From Pseudoalteromonas rubra (GTDB lineage: Bacteria; Pseudomonadota; Gammaproteobacteria; Enterobacterales; Alteromonadaceae): a DNA stretch of 64,000 bases. Below, one piece after another: positions 44,919-53,727 of the stretch; position 1 is the first letter of the stretch; each line of letters opens with the position of its first letter. The stretch spans positions 1-64,000 of the forward strand of contig NZ_JXYA01000006.1 of the NCBI RefSeq assembly GCF_000967655.1. Reading direction: 5' to 3'. The notes beneath the pieces are model-generated. The model was given only the letters and a program-made list of their open reading frames with translations, did no database searches and was not told the origin of the DNA. The translations under genes and the position numbers were made by a program.

Positions 44919-45578
44919 TCAGGCCAAGTGGCCAGAGGGCGATTTGCGCTCGCCAAAAGCCGTAAAGATTTGCTCATAAAAATGCGCCCGGGTGCCCATC
45001 AGCAGCGCGGCGCGTTTATGCGGAAAGTCAAACTCAAACTGGCTGTCATAGCCCAGCTCAGCCATGCGCATCATCAGCCGTGCGTTATCGGCTCTGGGCT
45101 CCAGCACAATGCGTTGAGTCTGTGGCTGGCTTTGGTAGATAAGGTGGCTCAGGCTGCTCATCCAGCCACGAAAGTTCTCCGGTCCACGACAACTTTGTTC
45201 CCCCACCAGCAGGTGGATCCCACGGTCATAAGGTGCGGCGTCATAGTGCTGTGCCAGCTTGTCTTTTGCCGCCCAGTACACTTCCAGATAGGCAAACGGC
45301 TGATCATCTAAGAAACCTATCAAAGGCAAAGTATGAGCATCGGCGAGTTTCTCGCTGAGATACTGCCATTGCTTTTCCTCGCTCCAGGCTTGCTGCCAGA
45401 ATTGCTCTACCCTGGGGTCATTCATCCAGCGGCAAAAACGCGCCAGATCGGCGCACTCAATCAGTTTGAGCGAAAAGCGCTTATTGATATAAGGGTTATG
45501 ATGCTCGGCCAGCATGGCGCCCATCTCGCGGGGCTTATCCTGTTCAAGCCCACTGGCCCATAAGTTTACGATATTCAT
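44919..45578 (-). CDS. GNAT acetyltransferase, IucB/RhbD-type (hydroxylysine acetyltransferase-like)
   Basis: An acetyl-CoA-dependent acyltransferase of about 219 residues from ATG 45578 (MNIVNLWASG); a longer frame starts only with TTG. It has the signature of the siderophore N-acyltransferase group: FCRWMNDPRVEQFWQQAW, FAYLEVYWAAKDKLAQHYDA, DRGIHLLVGE, then RIVLEPRADNARLMMRMAELGY and FDFPHKRAALLM. In aerobactin-type pathways such enzymes acylate N-hydroxylysine. No siderophore synthetase or lysine oxygenase is encoded in this window, so the pathway is not established. Confidence 0.82.
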   Translation of the reverse strand: MNIVNLWASGLEQDKPREMGAMLAEHHNPYINKRFSLKLIECADLARFCRWMNDPRVEQFWQQAWSEEKQWQYLSEKLADAHTLPLIGFLDDQPFAYLEVYWAAKDKLAQHYDAAPYDRGIHLLVGEQSCRGPENFRGWMSSLSHLIYQSQPQTQRIVLEPRADNARLMMRMAELGYDSQFEFDFPHKRAALLMGTRAHFYEQIFTAFGERKSPSGHLA

Positions 45579-45689
45579 AGATAGTTTAATCAGATTGGCG
45601 GATAACACTTTACCAGACGACTGCTCAGCAGATAAATTTACATTACACAAACACTGACAGGTTCACAGTGCATAACAACACATCAGTTA

Positions 45690-46145
45690 TTAGCTCGTCT
45701 GCACCGGTGATTTTATGACAAATCCATTCTCTATATTTGATTTGAATCCAACCTTTTCATACAACTTATGCGCACTGGTCCTGGTCGCACCAGACAACAA
45801 CATTACCTTGAAACAATGCTGCTCCCAGGCAAGCGACAATGCCTTTTCGAGCACCCGCTGACTAAGCCCCCGACGACGAAACGACTCAGCGGTAATAACA
45901 TGTTCAATGATCCCAAATGGGCGGCACCCGTTGGTCAGAGTTGGTATGACTCCCAGCTGACAAGTCGAGGCAAGCTGCCCGTCCACTTCCGCAACCACTA
46001 TGCTGACCCCCGGATTATTCAACAGCTCATCCCATGTCACCTTTAATGTGTGCATACTCATTTTTGGGTCGTGACTACGCAGCTCTTCGTACAATTTAAC
46101 TATGGCGGGTAAATCCTGCGGTGTTGCCAGTCGGATAGTAGTCAT
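45690..46145 (-). CDS. GNAT family N-acetyltransferase
   Basis: A 151-residue GNAT enzyme. The acetyl-CoA site is visible as EHVITAESFRRRGLSQRVLEKAL (the RxxGL/A loop) with a following AHKLYEKVGFK motif. The N-terminal TTIRLATPQDLPAIVKLYEEL is typical. AAGGTG precedes the ATG. It is a separate family from its neighbour at 44919. Substrate is unknown. Confidence 0.88.
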   Translation of the reverse strand: MTTIRLATPQDLPAIVKLYEELRSHDPKMSMHTLKVTWDELLNNPGVSIVVAEVDGQLASTCQLGVIPTLTNGCRPFGIIEHVITAESFRRRGLSQRVLEKALSLAWEQHCFKVMLLSGATRTSAHKLYEKVGFKSNIENGFVIKSPVQTS

Positions 46146-46311
46146 TGTTGCACCTTGTCCTTACTTTAAATTCAGTCAGTGGCTTTCCTGGCCCGGCCAA
46201 AACCGTAAGCCCTTGTTACTTTTACTAAGTTGACGGTTACGTCATTTCATCAATCACTTTGGCAAAGATTAATTTAACGTATTCCATTACTACCTGTATA
46301 CCGCGATATTC

Positions 46312-46473
46312 ATACCAATTTGCTTAATTAAGTGTTCTATTTTGAGGCGAGAAAATATAGTCGAAAACAAGGCAAAAATTTTGCTATTCAGTTGTTCTAA
46401 ATGAGAAATTTTTAACGCCGTTAGCGTCATATTTGCTCCGTCAAATTGAACAGGTATTAAGTGAAATTGGTAT
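46312..46473. repeat. MITE-like interspersed repeat, 162 bp
   Basis: The ends are inverted copies of ATACCAATTT followed by a similar CTTAAT-rich stretch (left ATACCAATTTGCTTAATTAAG, right the complement of a CTTAATACC form). The interior is AT-rich with no open frame. Elements with these ends recur in Pseudoalteromonas, Shewanella and relatives as I recall, but only one copy is in this window. Confidence 0.6.
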
Positions 46474-46490
46474 CATCTATCCGCTAAAAA

Positions 46491-46515
46491 CAAAGGGCTC
46501 ATTTGAGCCCTTTTT
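46491..46515. terminator. terminator of the BNR-repeat gene
   Basis: AAAGGGCTCA/TGAGCCCTTT with a small loop and flanking A and T runs, 25 bp beyond the minus-strand stop. Confidence 0.75.
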
Positions 46516-46539
46516 CAGTTCACGATTATCAATGGCAGA

Positions 46540-49500
46540 TTAAATCTGCGGCAGTGACTGGCCGGGTACCCAGGGGGCGCCTTTGGCCTGCAGTTGTTGC
46601 TCAAACGCTGGAATGGTGTCGCTCAGAATGGTCTGCAATTCATTACGTATTGCTCTGAGCTCTTCTGTTGCCAGGTCTACGCTGGTGCGAATTGCCGGAG
46701 TTGGGCCATACGTCGAGAAGCTGGTGCCAATCAGGGCATGGAACAAACGGTCGCCCACGGTGGCCGTGTCATTCGTTGCGCCAACCTGGTTTTTCGCCGG
46801 GTTGCCGTTCAGGCGGCTGTCCAGTGCCAGCAACTGACTGCGGATGGCTGCAAACTGGCTATCAAATTCACCCGGTTCAACGGAGGTGCGATCCAGTGAC
46901 TGCTCGAGCATATCCAGACGCTTCACCGCTTTGCCCAGTGCCTGACCGGTTGCGCTGGCCACACGCTGAACATCTGCCAGCTCTTTCCAGAAGGCCGCTA
47001 CTTTTTCACCGTCAATTTCCTTCAGCGCGTTACGCTGATTCAGCTGCACCACCTCAAAAGTTTGCGGCGCCTGTAACTGAGTTACCTGACCGTCGACCTC
47101 TTTACTCATGCTGACACTATAAGTACCCGGTGTCACCAGTGGACCCTGAGGGTTCGGCGAGAAGTAATTGCCCTGCACGCCAATGGCCTGATGTGCCGGC
47201 CAGCGCAGATCCCAGTTAATGCGGTGCAAGCCTTTGTTAGCCTTGCCCTGCAATTTGCGGATCACATTGCCCTGGGCATCGCGCACAGTGAACCACACAA
47301 CCGGCTGCTGCTGGCGCGCTTCGGCTTCCAGCGACTGCCAAGATGGAACACCAAATGACTTGTCATCTTCTTTCAGGGCTTTTTCTTTTTCCTGACGCTG
47401 CGCCTTCAGGCTCTTAATGTCGTCTTTAAGGTAATAAGTGAAAGTGGCTCCAAAGTCCGGGTTCGGCGCACGGTACTTATTACCGCCCTGAGTGCCCACT
47501 TCACCGCCGCCCAGCGGACTGCGCTCGATATACCAAAGTGCATCGCGGGTTGGGAATAACAAAGACTCCTGGGCCAGCTTATCCTCAGACAGATTGCGCA
47601 GTGCGCGGTAGTCATCCAGCACAAAGAAGCCGCGGCCAAAGCTGGCGCCCACTAAGTCGTTTTCACGGCGCTGAATGGCCAGATCGCGGAACGAAATGGT
47701 CGGTACGTTGCCCGTTAGCTCCACCCAGCGTTTACCGCCATCAATGGTGAAAAACAGGCCAAACTCAGTACCCGCGAATAACAGATCCGGGTCGACATGA
47801 TCTTGTACCACACGCCATACCAAGTGTTTGTCCGGCAAGTTGCTGGCGATCGACTTCCAGGACTTACCGCGGTTGGTACTTTTCAGTAAGTAAGGCTTAT
47901 AGTCACCGAACTTGTGGTTATCCAGCGTAATATACACGGTATCCGGGTCAAACAGATCTGCTTTAATGTCGTTGATAAATGCCGTATCTGGCACTTTAGG
48001 TAAGCGTTTTACATCGACTTTACGCCAGGACTTACCGCCATTTTCGGTGATCTGAATATGCCCATCATCGGTGCCGGCATACAGCAGACCTTCAACCAGC
48101 GGCGACTCCGATAAAGAAGTAATGGTACTGTATTGCGACATTGCAAACATATCCCAGGCGCCGTCCCAGCCCTGCTTACCCCCCATAATGGGCTGATGAA
48201 TACGCTCGCGGTTTTTGGTCAGATCGCCCGAGATTGGCGTCCAGCTGTCGCCACGGTCTTCAGACTGCCACACCCGGTGCGAGGCAAAATACAAGCGCGA
48301 CGGTTTGTGTGGGCTGACCAGAATGGGCGCGTCCCAGTTAAAGCGCTCGGGCTTTTCGCCTTTGCCCGGCTGCGGCTTAATATAGACAATTTCACCCGTG
48401 GTGCGGTCGTAACGGGTCAGGTTACCCTGTTGCCACTGCGCATACACAATATCCGGATTACCCGGCTCAGTGGCTGGCTGGTGACCATCTCCAAACAGCA
48501 CCACTTTCCAGTCGGTGTTCAGAATGCCGTGGCTGTTTAGCGTGCGAGACGGACCGCCCTGGGTATTGTTATCCTGCGTACCACCGTAAATGTTGTAGAA
48601 CGGATTGTCGTCATCCAGTGCCAGCTTGTAGTACTGAGTGACCGGCAAGTTTTCATGATAACGCCAGTGCACACCACTGTCGAAGCTCTCGTATAAGCCG
48701 CCATCAGAGCCGACCATCATGTAATTCTTATCACCGGCGATGAACTCCATCGCATGGTTATCGCCATGTTTGTCTTTTTCTTCCATTCTTTTGAAAGACT
48801 GACCACCATCTTTGGACTCATGTAGACGCACACCGGCCAGATAGATATGGTCGAAGTGGTGAGGGCTGGCGTAGAGCTCCTGGTAGTAATGCGGTCCCGT
48901 ACCACCCGCGACGGCATCGGCACCTTTCACCCAGGATGCCCCGCGATCCGAGGAGCGATATACCGCACCTGTGCGACGGTTGAGTTCAATTGCGGCATAC
49001 ACCACATCCGGATTGATTGGCGAAACTTCCAGGCCAATCTTACCCATTTCCCCCGCCGGTAACCCTTGCGACAGCTTTTGCCAGGTTTTACCACCGTCGG
49101 TCGATTTATGCAGGCCCGAACCCGGACCGCCGCCATAGTACGCAGCCACGGTACGGTGGCGCTGCCAGGTTGCCGCATACAGCACATTCGGATCGCGCGG
49201 GTCGATGGCCACGTCGGTCACGCCGGTCCAGTCATTGTCGCCCAGCACTTTGTCCCAGGTTTTACCGCCGTCGATGGTTTTGTACAGACCGCGCTGACCG
49301 CCTTTGCTCCATAAAGGGCCCTGAGCTGCCACCCACACTGTGTTTGAGTCGCTTGGGTGAACAATGATCTCGGAAATATGCCCTGAGTTCTTCAGGCCCA
49401 TATTGGTCCAGTTTGCCCCGCCATCATGACTGACATAAATGCCATCACCAAAGCTGACGTGACGACCGCCGACATTTTCACCCGTGCCCACCCAGACGGT

Positions 49501-49839
49501 ATTGCTATTATTTGGGTCCAGCACCACGGCACCAATAGAATAGACCGGCTGATCGTCAAAAATGGGTTGCCAGGTCACACCGGCATTGTGGGTTTTCCAC
49601 ACCCCGCCGGAGCCCACCCCCACATACCAGACACTGGTATCTCTGGGGTCGATGGCAATATCGGCAATGCGGCCCGACATAAAGCCCGGCCCAATATTTC
49701 TCAGCTCAAGCCCCTTGAAGGTGGCCGCAGACAATACCCCTTCATCACCTTTTGCAGCCAGGCCAGGCAAGCTACACAGCGCAGTGGCAGCACCAAACAA
49801 TGCGATACGCATAGTGCGGCCAAGTTTTAGTTGTTGCAT
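46540..49839 (-). CDS. exported BNR/VPS10-type beta-propeller protein
   Basis: A large 1099-residue protein with signal peptide (to about PGLAA). Residues about 35-760 are repeats of sialidase/sortilin type with recurring Asp-box-like motifs (SxDxGxxW), for example SHDGGANWTNMG, TIDGGKTWDK, STDGGKTWQKL, SSDRGASWVKG and TENGGKSWRKV. They form one or two beta-propellers. The last 300 residues are different, with a stranded segment and a helical tail. Such proteins are common in marine bacteria and sometimes called glycosyl hydrolases, but no catalytic residues can be assigned. It is divergent from the TonB receptor. Confidence 0.85.
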   Translation of the reverse strand: MQQLKLGRTMRIALFGAATALCSLPGLAAKGDEGVLSAATFKGLELRNIGPGFMSGRIADIAIDPRDTSVWYVGVGSGGVWKTHNAGVTWQPIFDDQPVYSIGAVVLDPNNSNTVWVGTGENVGGRHVSFGDGIYVSHDGGANWTNMGLKNSGHISEIIVHPSDSNTVWVAAQGPLWSKGGQRGLYKTIDGGKTWDKVLGDNDWTGVTDVAIDPRDPNVLYAATWQRHRTVAAYYGGGPGSGLHKSTDGGKTWQKLSQGLPAGEMGKIGLEVSPINPDVVYAAIELNRRTGAVYRSSDRGASWVKGADAVAGGTGPHYYQELYASPHHFDHIYLAGVRLHESKDGGQSFKRMEEKDKHGDNHAMEFIAGDKNYMMVGSDGGLYESFDSGVHWRYHENLPVTQYYKLALDDDNPFYNIYGGTQDNNTQGGPSRTLNSHGILNTDWKVVLFGDGHQPATEPGNPDIVYAQWQQGNLTRYDRTTGEIVYIKPQPGKGEKPERFNWDAPILVSPHKPSRLYFASHRVWQSEDRGDSWTPISGDLTKNRERIHQPIMGGKQGWDGAWDMFAMSQYSTITSLSESPLVEGLLYAGTDDGHIQITENGGKSWRKVDVKRLPKVPDTAFINDIKADLFDPDTVYITLDNHKFGDYKPYLLKSTNRGKSWKSIASNLPDKHLVWRVVQDHVDPDLLFAGTEFGLFFTIDGGKRWVELTGNVPTISFRDLAIQRRENDLVGASFGRGFFVLDDYRALRNLSEDKLAQESLLFPTRDALWYIERSPLGGGEVGTQGGNKYRAPNPDFGATFTYYLKDDIKSLKAQRQEKEKALKEDDKSFGVPSWQSLEAEARQQQPVVWFTVRDAQGNVIRKLQGKANKGLHRINWDLRWPAHQAIGVQGNYFSPNPQGPLVTPGTYSVSMSKEVDGQVTQLQAPQTFEVVQLNQRNALKEIDGEKVAAFWKELADVQRVASATGQALGKAVKRLDMLEQSLDRTSVEPGEFDSQFAAIRSQLLALDSRLNGNPAKNQVGATNDTATVGDRLFHALIGTSFSTYGPTPAIRTSVDLATEELRAIRNELQTILSDTIPAFEQQLQAKGAPWVPGQSLPQI

Positions 49840-50255
49840 ACATTTTCCCTATTTTTATTTTTGGATTACCCAGAGTGTTACAATATAACACCTCGAAGAA
49901 ACTTATTAACAGTATGTTACATACAAAGGCAGTGCAATAAGTGTGCGTTGGCGCTCAAATAAAATGCGATAAAGAACGGAGGCAGAAAATCGGATTATCA
50001 GCTTGTCATAAAGAAATACAATTTAGAGGTATGATTTAATTAAAAAAGTTGCTTTTATGAGATGTCATTGTTATCCAGTTCGCCGCCCTGCTCACCGTCT
50101 GCCCTGGCAAGATTAACAGTCCCCTGTCCGACATAGATGCACTGAGGGCATACATTTTCGTGATTTACTGTTAACCAAACCCCAAACCGGATATCGCGTC
50201 AATCGATTACATATCAGCCAGATAAATAAAAAAGCCTATTTGGGTCCGTACACGC

Positions 50256-50276
50256 AAATGATAGTGGATATCATTT
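50256..50276 (+). promoter_or_regulatory. Fur-box-like operator
   Basis: AAATGATA-GTGGA-TATCATTT, an 8-bp perfect inverted repeat with the TGATA/TATCA core of Fur boxes, 75 bp before the receptor ATG. Iron repression of the TonB receptor is expected. Confidence 0.72.
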
Positions 50277-50285
50277 GTATTTTTA

Positions 50286-50304
50286 GAATAATCCAGTATT
50301 ATTC
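50286..50304 (+). promoter_or_regulatory. second palindrome next to the Fur box
   Basis: GAATAAT-CCAGT-ATTATTC, a perfect 7-bp inverted repeat 10 bp downstream of the Fur-like box. It may be a second operator or overlap the -10 region. Confidence 0.5.
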
Positions 50305-50351
50305 CCGGGAAAAATTATTTATAACTCTCTTACTCTCTGGAAGCGTGACGT

Positions 50352-52679
50352 ATGAAACTGAATATTTTGGCTAAATCTGTCGGATTAGCGCTGATCTCTG
50401 CCGCCACGGCATCAACCTCAGCCATTGCAGATGAAGCAAAAGAGCTGGATGTGATCGTAGTACAAGGTCAGAAGATTGACCGTACTTTGCAGGAAACCCC
50501 AAGCAGTGTTGCCGTTGTGACCAGCAAAGACATGGAAAAGAACAATCTGCAAAATATCAATGATGTCTTTGCTATGATGCCGAACGTGGCCGGGGATTTT
50601 AACCAGGGCTTCAGCATCCGTGGCGTCGATTCATTCTCAGTTTCCGGAGGAGGCAGCAGCTTCTTGACCAGTATGTACCTGGACGGTGCACCTCTGCCGT
50701 TTCGTATGGTAAAAAGCGGTGGCCTGTCTGTGTGGGATCTGGCTCAGGTTGAAGTGTTCCGTGGCCCGCAATCGACTCTGCAAGGGCGCAATGCACTGGC
50801 AGGCGCCATCATGATGCGCTCGCAAGATCCAACTTATGAACCAAGCGCAAAATTAAAAGCAACGGTCGGTCAACACGGTCAGCAGGAATATGCCTTTGCT
50901 GGTGGTATGGGGCTGGTAGAAGACATGCTGGCGTTCAGAGTCAGTTACGAAGACAAACAAACCGATGGTGACATAGATAACATCACCCGGGGTGACACCG
51001 CCAACTTTGAAAACAGCGAAACATTGCGCGCCAAACTGTTATTTGAGCCAAACGATGATGTGGATGTGCTGTTTACTTACACCAACAACGACAACCGCTA
51101 TGGTGCTCAGTTTGCCATGTATGACTTCGGCGGCACACCGTTTGACCGCCAGGTAGATTTCAACTCACCTATCTGGGAAGAAACCAAAACCGATATTTAT
51201 AACCTGGAAATGAGCTGGGATCTTAACGACACCACGTCGCTCCACTCAGTCACCACCTATAACGAATCTGACTATCGTTACAACTGGGATGGCGATATGC
51301 TGCCCACCCAGCTGGTAAAAGACAACTACGACCACCGTATCGATGAAACCTTCAGCCAGGAATTCAGAGTGACCTATGAGTCTGATGCAATCCAGGCTGC
51401 GTTTGGTGTCTACGCTTCTCAGGTCGATGTCGATGACAAAGCACAAGGTCAGCGCCTCATGACACTTGAGCAAGCAGTAAGGGCACCCGATCTGGTTACA
51501 GCGGTAACCGGCCTGTTGATGCAACAAGGCCTGCCTGCTGAAATGGCTGCACAAACCGCGGCAATGGTTGCGCCTTTCTATCCAGATATCGACCCGATCA
51601 ATCTTGAGCTTAATTATGGTCTGACACAAAAGATTAAAACAGCAGCAATTTATGGCGATCTCACCTGGTCTGTCACTGACCAAATTGACCTGCTGGCCGG
51701 ACTACGCTACGACACCGAAGAGCAAACCAATAGTGCCAACAATGCCTACAAGATCAATAACCCAATGCCAGACCCGGCACAGGTTCCAGCACAACTTGCA
51801 CCGATTATTAGTGGCATCAATGCCCACCTGCACAGCTTTGCAGAAGCCGCTTCCGGTGTAGAGCCAGCAACCAAAGAAGACTTCAGTGCGTGGTTGCCAA
51901 AACTAGGCGCCACCTACCACTTTAACCAGGATATGTCGACCAGCTTTATCTACCAAAAAGGCTACCGCTCTGGTGGCGTCGGGTTTAATGTCGCACGCTC
52001 CAATATTTTCAGCTACGACCCTGAATACACCAACAACTATGAGTTGTCTTTACGCTCTGTGTGGCTGGACGGCAAACTGGTCGTAAACGCTAATGCGTTC
52101 CTACTGAAATGGACAGACCAACAAGTCATCAAGAGCTATTCTTCGTCTCCTTATGACAAAGAAACCACCAACGCTGCTGAATCAGAAGTGAAAGGGTTTG
52201 AAACCGAAGTCTTCTACTACCCAAGCAATAACTGGTCTGTGACTGCGGGTGTGGGACTGGCAGAATCTGAATTTACCGACTATGGCCACCTGACTGGCCG
52301 AGCGTTTGAGGATGCGCCTGAGCTAACCGCAAACCTGGCAACTAATTATGCTTTTGACAATGGCTTCTATGTGAATGTCAATGCCAAGTATACCGACTCA
52401 AGCATTGCCTACCTGGACCCGGCTGCATCTTTAACGAAAGAAAAGTATGCCGTTAACTCAGATCCAATCAATGATCAGCATACGATTGTGAATACACAGT
52501 TGGGCTACAACTGGGATAACTACACCGTACGCCTGGACGTGAAGAACCTGTTCGATAAAGACTATATCAGCACCTACTTTAAAGATGCCGATAACCAGGG
52601 TAACCCGTTTACCAGCTACGGCCAGATGTACCTTGGTAAATCTCGTCAGGTGTCGTTAACGCTTCAGATGGATTTCTAA
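50352..52679 (+). CDS. TonB-dependent outer-membrane receptor
   Basis: A 775-residue ligand-gated outer-membrane barrel with signal peptide (to about SAIA). The TonB box is probably LDVIVVQGQ. The plug domain follows at about 40-160 (ETPSSVAVVTSKDMEKNNLQNINDVF, then QVEVFRGPQSTLQGRNALAGAI). The barrel ends in the canonical LGKSRQVSLTLQMDF with C-terminal phenylalanine. The Fur-like box upstream points to an iron-siderophore or haem ligand. An unusual alanine/methionine-rich extracellular loop near 375-410 (MQQGLPAEMAAQTAAMVAPF) may contact the ligand. Confidence 0.93.
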   Translation: MKLNILAKSVGLALISAATASTSAIADEAKELDVIVVQGQKIDRTLQETPSSVAVVTSKDMEKNNLQNINDVFAMMPNVAGDFNQGFSIRGVDSFSVSGGGSSFLTSMYLDGAPLPFRMVKSGGLSVWDLAQVEVFRGPQSTLQGRNALAGAIMMRSQDPTYEPSAKLKATVGQHGQQEYAFAGGMGLVEDMLAFRVSYEDKQTDGDIDNITRGDTANFENSETLRAKLLFEPNDDVDVLFTYTNNDNRYGAQFAMYDFGGTPFDRQVDFNSPIWEETKTDIYNLEMSWDLNDTTSLHSVTTYNESDYRYNWDGDMLPTQLVKDNYDHRIDETFSQEFRVTYESDAIQAAFGVYASQVDVDDKAQGQRLMTLEQAVRAPDLVTAVTGLLMQQGLPAEMAAQTAAMVAPFYPDIDPINLELNYGLTQKIKTAAIYGDLTWSVTDQIDLLAGLRYDTEEQTNSANNAYKINNPMPDPAQVPAQLAPIISGINAHLHSFAEAASGVEPATKEDFSAWLPKLGATYHFNQDMSTSFIYQKGYRSGGVGFNVARSNIFSYDPEYTNNYELSLRSVWLDGKLVVNANAFLLKWTDQQVIKSYSSSPYDKETTNAAESEVKGFETEVFYYPSNNWSVTAGVGLAESEFTDYGHLTGRAFEDAPELTANLATNYAFDNGFYVNVNAKYTDSSIAYLDPAASLTKEKYAVNSDPINDQHTIVNTQLGYNWDNYTVRLDVKNLFDKDYISTYFKDADNQGNPFTSYGQMYLGKSRQVSLTLQMDF

Positions 52680-52702
52680 GTCGCTACGAACACCCGTATT
52701 TT

Positions 52703-52728
52703 AAAAGCCGCCATCGGGCGGCTTTTTA
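52703..52728 (+). terminator. terminator of the TonB receptor gene
   Basis: AAAGCCGCC/GGCGGCTTT with a 4-nt loop followed by TTATT, 24 bp past the stop. Confidence 0.85.
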
Positions 52729-52960
52729 TTACTGCTGATTCTTACCATTCAAACCGTATCGCAACACCTTTGCACTGCGAGCTTTTTACACTCAAACAAC
52801 CCACCTGAGCGCGCCTGCTTTATTGTTTGCCCTTCCCGTTCAACAAAGCAACGTGATACCAAAAACAACTCACCTCCTTGCTAACACGGTAACAGATAAC
52901 ATTTTAATATCCACACTAATATGTTGAAATATATGAAATTACCCAAAACATTGATTAACC

Positions 52961-53578
52961 ATGAAAATCCTCGTTGCGGATGACCATCATATCGTCAGGC
53001 AGGGACTGCTGGCGTTGATCCAGGCAGCTAACGTTGGCACCATCATTGCCGATGTCGATTCCGGTGAACGGGCCTGGCAATACATTATCAGCCATCAACC
53101 GGATATTGCCATCCTGGATATTACTATGGGCGAAGTAAGCGGGCTCAGCGTGTGTCAGCGCATCAAAGCGCGTCGTCTTAAAACCCGGGTGATTTTACTG
53201 ACAATGCACAGTGACATTAAAGTCATTGATACCGCACTGGAAGCCGGCGCCCATGGCTATTTGCTTAAAAGTGATGCGTTTAATTCGCTAACCAACGCAA
53301 TCCAGACTGTACAAGCTGGCAGGCAGTATCTCAGTGCAGATAATCAATCCGAGTTGCAAAGCTATCGCAACAACAAAACTGACTTTGATTTAACCATCCG
53401 GGAAAAAGAAATCATCCGCTATATATCCTTAGGCCAGACCAATAAGCAAATTGCCGAAACCTTATATATATCGGCTAAAACCGTGGATGCGCACCGCACC
53501 CGGATTATGAAAAAGCTGGGATTTAATAAAACCGCTCAGTTAGTACGCTTCGCAATTGAAGAAGGCTTATCGTTGTAA
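52961..53578 (+). CDS. NarL/FixJ-type response regulator
   Basis: A 205-residue two-component response regulator. The receiver has acidic D7/D8 (VADDHH), phospho-acceptor D53 (ILDITMG), T81 and K103. The C-terminal LuxR helix-turn-helix runs from about residue 140 (LTIREKEIIRYISLGQTNKQIAETLYISAKTVDAHRTRI). No sensor kinase is adjacent, so its partner is elsewhere. It lies just ahead of the dockerin/cohesin pair with a palindrome between them, and may regulate that pair. Confidence 0.93.
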   Translation: MKILVADDHHIVRQGLLALIQAANVGTIIADVDSGERAWQYIISHQPDIAILDITMGEVSGLSVCQRIKARRLKTRVILLTMHSDIKVIDTALEAGAHGYLLKSDAFNSLTNAIQTVQAGRQYLSADNQSELQSYRNNKTDFDLTIREKEIIRYISLGQTNKQIAETLYISAKTVDAHRTRIMKKLGFNKTAQLVRFAIEEGLSL

Positions 53579-53608
53579 TTCATAAACACGATACATACTA
53601 AGTGCCAG

Positions 53609-53628
53609 TATAGGGTAAATACCCTATA
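53609..53628. promoter_or_regulatory. palindrome TATAGGGTA-AA-TACCCTATA
   Basis: A perfect 9-bp inverted repeat with a 2-bp spacer, 100 bp before the dockerin gene. Further TACCCT copies follow at 53627 and 53650. It is of the right size for a NarL-type dimer and lies between that regulator and its presumed target. Confidence 0.5.
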
Positions 53629-53727
53629 CCCTGCCTATCGGTATCACTCTACCCTTGAGCCAATACTCACACACTCGCTGCAAAAGCCACAAATCTGCAG
53701 CGATAAAATACAACTCAAGGAATAGAT

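Larger units (their letters stand above)
49840..50351. promoter_or_regulatory. 512-bp divergent region between BNR gene and TonB receptor
   Basis: The region holds the minus-strand promoter of the BNR gene, a stretch at about 50075-50235 that reads like a decayed winged-helix protein (see findings), and the operator palindromes at 50256-50304 that control the receptor. No intact gene lies here. Confidence 0.5.

Noticed and set aside
44919..52679. A siderophore biosynthesis and uptake cluster (IucB-like enzyme plus Fur-controlled receptor)
   Set aside because: No synthetase, monooxygenase or siderophore exporter lies between them; the two genes are 5 kb apart with unrelated genes in between.
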